DNA of 10,029 bases, from assembly GCA_024640385.1 (NCBI GenBank), contig JAHEFC010000124.1, positions 1 to 10,029 on the forward strand, in the 5' to 3' direction. Of this stretch, positions 8,009-10,029 are shown in pieces (positions within the stretch are counted from its first letter, which is position 1; each line of letters starts with the position of its first letter). The translations under genes were made by a program, and so were the position numbers. This stretch comes from Sphingobacteriales bacterium (lineage in GTDB: Bacteria > Bacteroidota > Bacteroidia > Chitinophagales > Chitinophagaceae). Under the pieces are notes generated by a model. The model made no database searches. It had not been told where the DNA came from and was given only the letters and a program-made list of their open reading frames with translations.

Positions 8009-8020
8009 ATCACTATTGAC

Positions 8021-8027
8021 TAATTTG
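8021..8027 (+). promoter_or_regulatory. Weak -7-like element before the malic enzyme gene
   Basis: TAATTTG resembles TAnnTTTG but has one spacer base instead of two. It lies 16 bases before the ATG and just after the 3' arm of the hairpin, where a promoter would be expected if that hairpin ends the upstream transcript. There is no supporting -33 element. Confidence 0.25.
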
Positions 8028-8043
8028 AACGAAACGATTGACT

Positions 8044-10029
8044 ATGCAAAATGATTTAAGAAAAGAACAGGCGCTTGAGTATCATGCCAAGGGCAGGCCG
8101 GGAAAGATCGAAGTGGTGCCTACCAAAGAAGCAAAAACACAAAGAGACCTCTCTCTTGCCTATTCACCCGGTGTGGCAGAACCCTGTATGGAGATCTTCA
8201 GAAATCCGGATGACGTTTATAAATACACAGCCAAGGGCAACCTGGTGGCGGTGATCAGCAATGGCACGGCCGTGCTGGGCCTGGGAGATATCGGGCCTGA
8301 AGCCGGTAAACCGGTCATGGAAGGAAAAGGTGTTCTGTTCAAGATCTTCGCAGATATAGATGTGTTCGACATAGAGATCAATGAAAAAGACCCAGACAAA
8401 TTTGTGGAGATCGTAAAAGCACTGGAGCCCACTTTCGGCGGTGTCAATCTGGAAGACATCAAAGCGCCAGAATGTTTTCATATTGAGAAAAGGCTGAAAA
8501 GCGAAATGAAGATCCCCGTGATGCACGATGACCAGCACGGCACCGCGATCATCAGTGCAGCGGCATTGCTCAATGCGCTGGAAATACAGGGAAAGAATAT
8601 CGATGAAGTACATTTTGTAGTCAATGGCGCAGGTGCTGCAGCCATTGCCTGTGTTGAATTATACATAGCCTTTGGGGCGAAAAAAGAAAACGTCCGCATG
8701 TTTGATTCTAAAGGGCTCATCACTACATCAAGGGCTGACCTGGATGAAAGGAAGGCAAAGTTTGCGGTAGAAGGTGCTGTTTTATCATTGGAAGATGGTA
8801 TAAAAGGTGCGGATGTCTTCATCGGCCTCAGTAAAGGAGGGGTATTGAATGGTGCGATGGTTAGATCCATGGCGAAAAATCCCATCGTATTTGCGATGGC
8901 CAACCCTGACCCTGAGATCAGTTATGAAGAAGCCACATCTGCCAGGGAAGACGTGATCATGGCAACTGGAAGAAGCGATTATCCCAACCAGGTGAACAAC
9001 GTACTGGGCTTCCCCTACATCTTCCGTGGAGCGCTGGATGTGAGGGCAACTACGATCAACGAAGCCATGAAGAAGGCTGCGGTGAAAGCGCTTGCTGAAC
9101 TGGCAAAAACAACTGTGCCCGATATCGTCAATATGGCATATAACGACAGTAATATCGCCTTTGGCGCCAACTATATCATACCCAAACCGCTTGATCCCAG
9201 GTTGCTGGAAACAGTAGCGCCCGCGGTAGCCAAAGCAGCGATTGAAAGTGGAGTAGCTGCCAGGCCTATCACTGACTGGGACGACTACGCACTGCAGCTC
9301 AACAAGAGACTGGGCATAGACAATCAGCTAATGAGGGCCATTGGAACAAAAGCGAGAAAAGATCCCAGGCGCGTGGTGTTTGCTGATGGTGAGAACGCGA
9401 AGATCCTGAAGACCGCACAACTTGCCCTGGACGAAGGAATCGCCTACCCGATACTGTTAGGTGATCCGAAAAAGATCATGCTTATAGCACAGCAGCACAG
9501 CATTGACCTGGATGGAATTCCCATCATCGATCCAAAAGCCGATGATATGGAACATAAGCGCCAGGAATATGGTGAACTCTATTTTTCAAAAAGGCAGCGT
9601 CGCGGTATAAATGCATACGAAGCTTTCAAGAAAATGAAAGACAGGAATCATTTCGGATGCATGATGGTGGAACTGGGCGATGCAGATGCCATGATATCGG
9701 GTTTAACCAGGAACTACCAGGATACCATCAGACCTGCTATCCAGATCATTGGCACAGAAGAAGGTGTCAAGAAGATCGCAGGCATGTACATCATGCTCAC
9801 AAACAGGGGCCCTTTATTCCTTGCTGATACCACGGTCAACTTCAATCCCACTTCGGAAGAACTGGCAGACATCACCTTGCTGGTTGCCAAAGAGGTGCGG
9901 TCTTTTGGTATTACCCCAAGGATCGCCATGCTCAGTTATTCCAACTTCGGGAGCAGTAATACCCCCGAGGCTATCACGGTAAGAGATGCGAGATCCATCA
10001 TTAAGCAAAGAACACCATCACTCATCGTT
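8044..10029 (+). CDS. maeB: NADP-dependent malic enzyme fused to a phosphotransacetylase domain (3' end off window)
   Basis: The frame is open from ATG 8044 for exactly 662 codons to the right edge; MaeB-type proteins are usually about 760 residues, so roughly 100 are missing. The malic enzyme part oxidatively decarboxylates malate to pyruvate. Y40 (in [11 protein letters not shown]) and K95 (in [15 protein letters not shown]) fit the catalytic Tyr/Lys pair, E137, D138 and D163 ([18 protein letters not shown]) the divalent-metal ligands, and GAGAAA at 195-200 the Rossmann dinucleotide loop. MANPDPEI and [17 protein letters not shown] follow. From about residue 435 ([18 protein letters not shown]) a phosphate acetyl/butyryltransferase-like domain runs to the edge. 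In characterised MaeB proteins this domain is regulatory and responds to acetyl-CoA rather than acting as a strong transacetylase. It is cytoplasmic and supplies NADPH and pyruvate. Cofactor choice is inferred from the family. It begins 35 bases after the hairpin and has no Shine-Dalgarno. Confidence 0.95.
   Translation, partial: MQNDLRKEQALEYHAKGRPGKIEVVPTKEAKTQRDLSLAYSPGVAEPCMEIFRNPDDVYKYTAKGNLVAVISNGTAVLGLGDIGPEAGKPVMEGKGVLFKIFADIDVFDIEINEKDPDKFVEIVKALEPTFGGVNLEDIKAPECFHIEKRLKSEMKIPVMHDDQHGTAIISAAALLNALEIQGKNIDEVHFVVNGAGAAAIACVELYIAFGAKKENVRMFDSKGLITTSRADLDERKAKFAVEGAVLSLEDGIKGADVFIGLSKGGVLNGAMVRSMAKNPIVFAMANPDPEISYEEATSAREDVIMATGRSDYPNQVNNVLGFPYIFRGALDVRATTINEAMKKAAVKALAELAKTTVPDIVNMAYNDSNIAFGANYIIPKPLDPRLLETVAPAVAKAAIESGVAARPITDWDDYALQLNKRLGIDNQLMRAIGTKARKDPRRVVFADGENAKILKTAQLALDEGIAYPILLGDPKKIMLIAQQHSIDLDGIPIIDPKADDMEHKRQEYGELYFSKRQRRGINAYEAFKKMKDRNHFGCMMVELGDADAMISGLTRNYQDTIRPAIQIIGTEEGVKKIAGMYIMLTNRGPLFLADTTVNFNPTSEELADITLLVAKEVRSFGITPRIAMLSYSNFGSSNTPEAITVRDARSIIKQRTPSLIV

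Noticed and set aside
8164..8903. Minus-strand frames of 81-149 codons inside the malic enzyme gene
   Set aside because: They are antisense to the metal-binding and Rossmann regions of MaeB and show no domain.
2867..10029. The plus-strand genes as a specialised accessory or defence system
   Set aside because: SecA, a SPOR protein, an M20 hydrolase and MaeB are ordinary core genes with intact known motifs, and no mobility genes or abrupt change in base composition are seen.

Overview
The window looks like a core chromosomal segment of a Bacteroidota bacterium, most likely Chitinophagaceae or a close relative. The lineage call is inferred from several things: an outer-membrane receptor with a carboxypeptidase-regulatory-like N-terminus and a PF14905-type barrel; a SecA of about 1108 residues with extra blocks compared with E. 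coli; promoter elements matching the Bacteroidota -7 consensus TAnnTTTG; and no Shine-Dalgarno sequence before any gene.

Layout. Positions 1-2773 (minus strand) hold almost all of a TonB-dependent outer-membrane receptor whose last residues lie off the left edge. A 93-base divergent promoter region (2774-2866) follows. The plus strand then carries secA (2867-6193), a small exported SPOR-domain protein (6296-6709), an M20-family amidohydrolase (6755-7939) and the first 662 codons of a malic enzyme-phosphotransacetylase fusion (8044 to the right edge). All five coding regions read through without frameshift or internal stop. No RNA gene, insertion sequence, CRISPR array or phage gene is visible.

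Functions. SecA drives protein export across the inner membrane and the receptor is one of its expected clients. The SPOR protein probably binds denuded septal peptidoglycan. The M20 enzyme hydrolyses an N-acyl or peptide-like amide, substrate unknown. The malic enzyme converts malate to pyruvate with NADP reduction. Nothing suggests they form one dedicated pathway; the four plus-strand genes look like housekeeping neighbours.

The most unusual structure is between the genes. Each of the three plus-strand gaps carries its own short-period palindromic repeat starting at or within a few bases of the upstream stop codon: a 7-base GCCTCTC family, an 8-base TTRGCTAA family, and an ATTCCGGATT family that forms a near-perfect 31-bp hairpin. 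The three are unrelated in sequence but alike in position and design. I found no convincing new multi-gene system.
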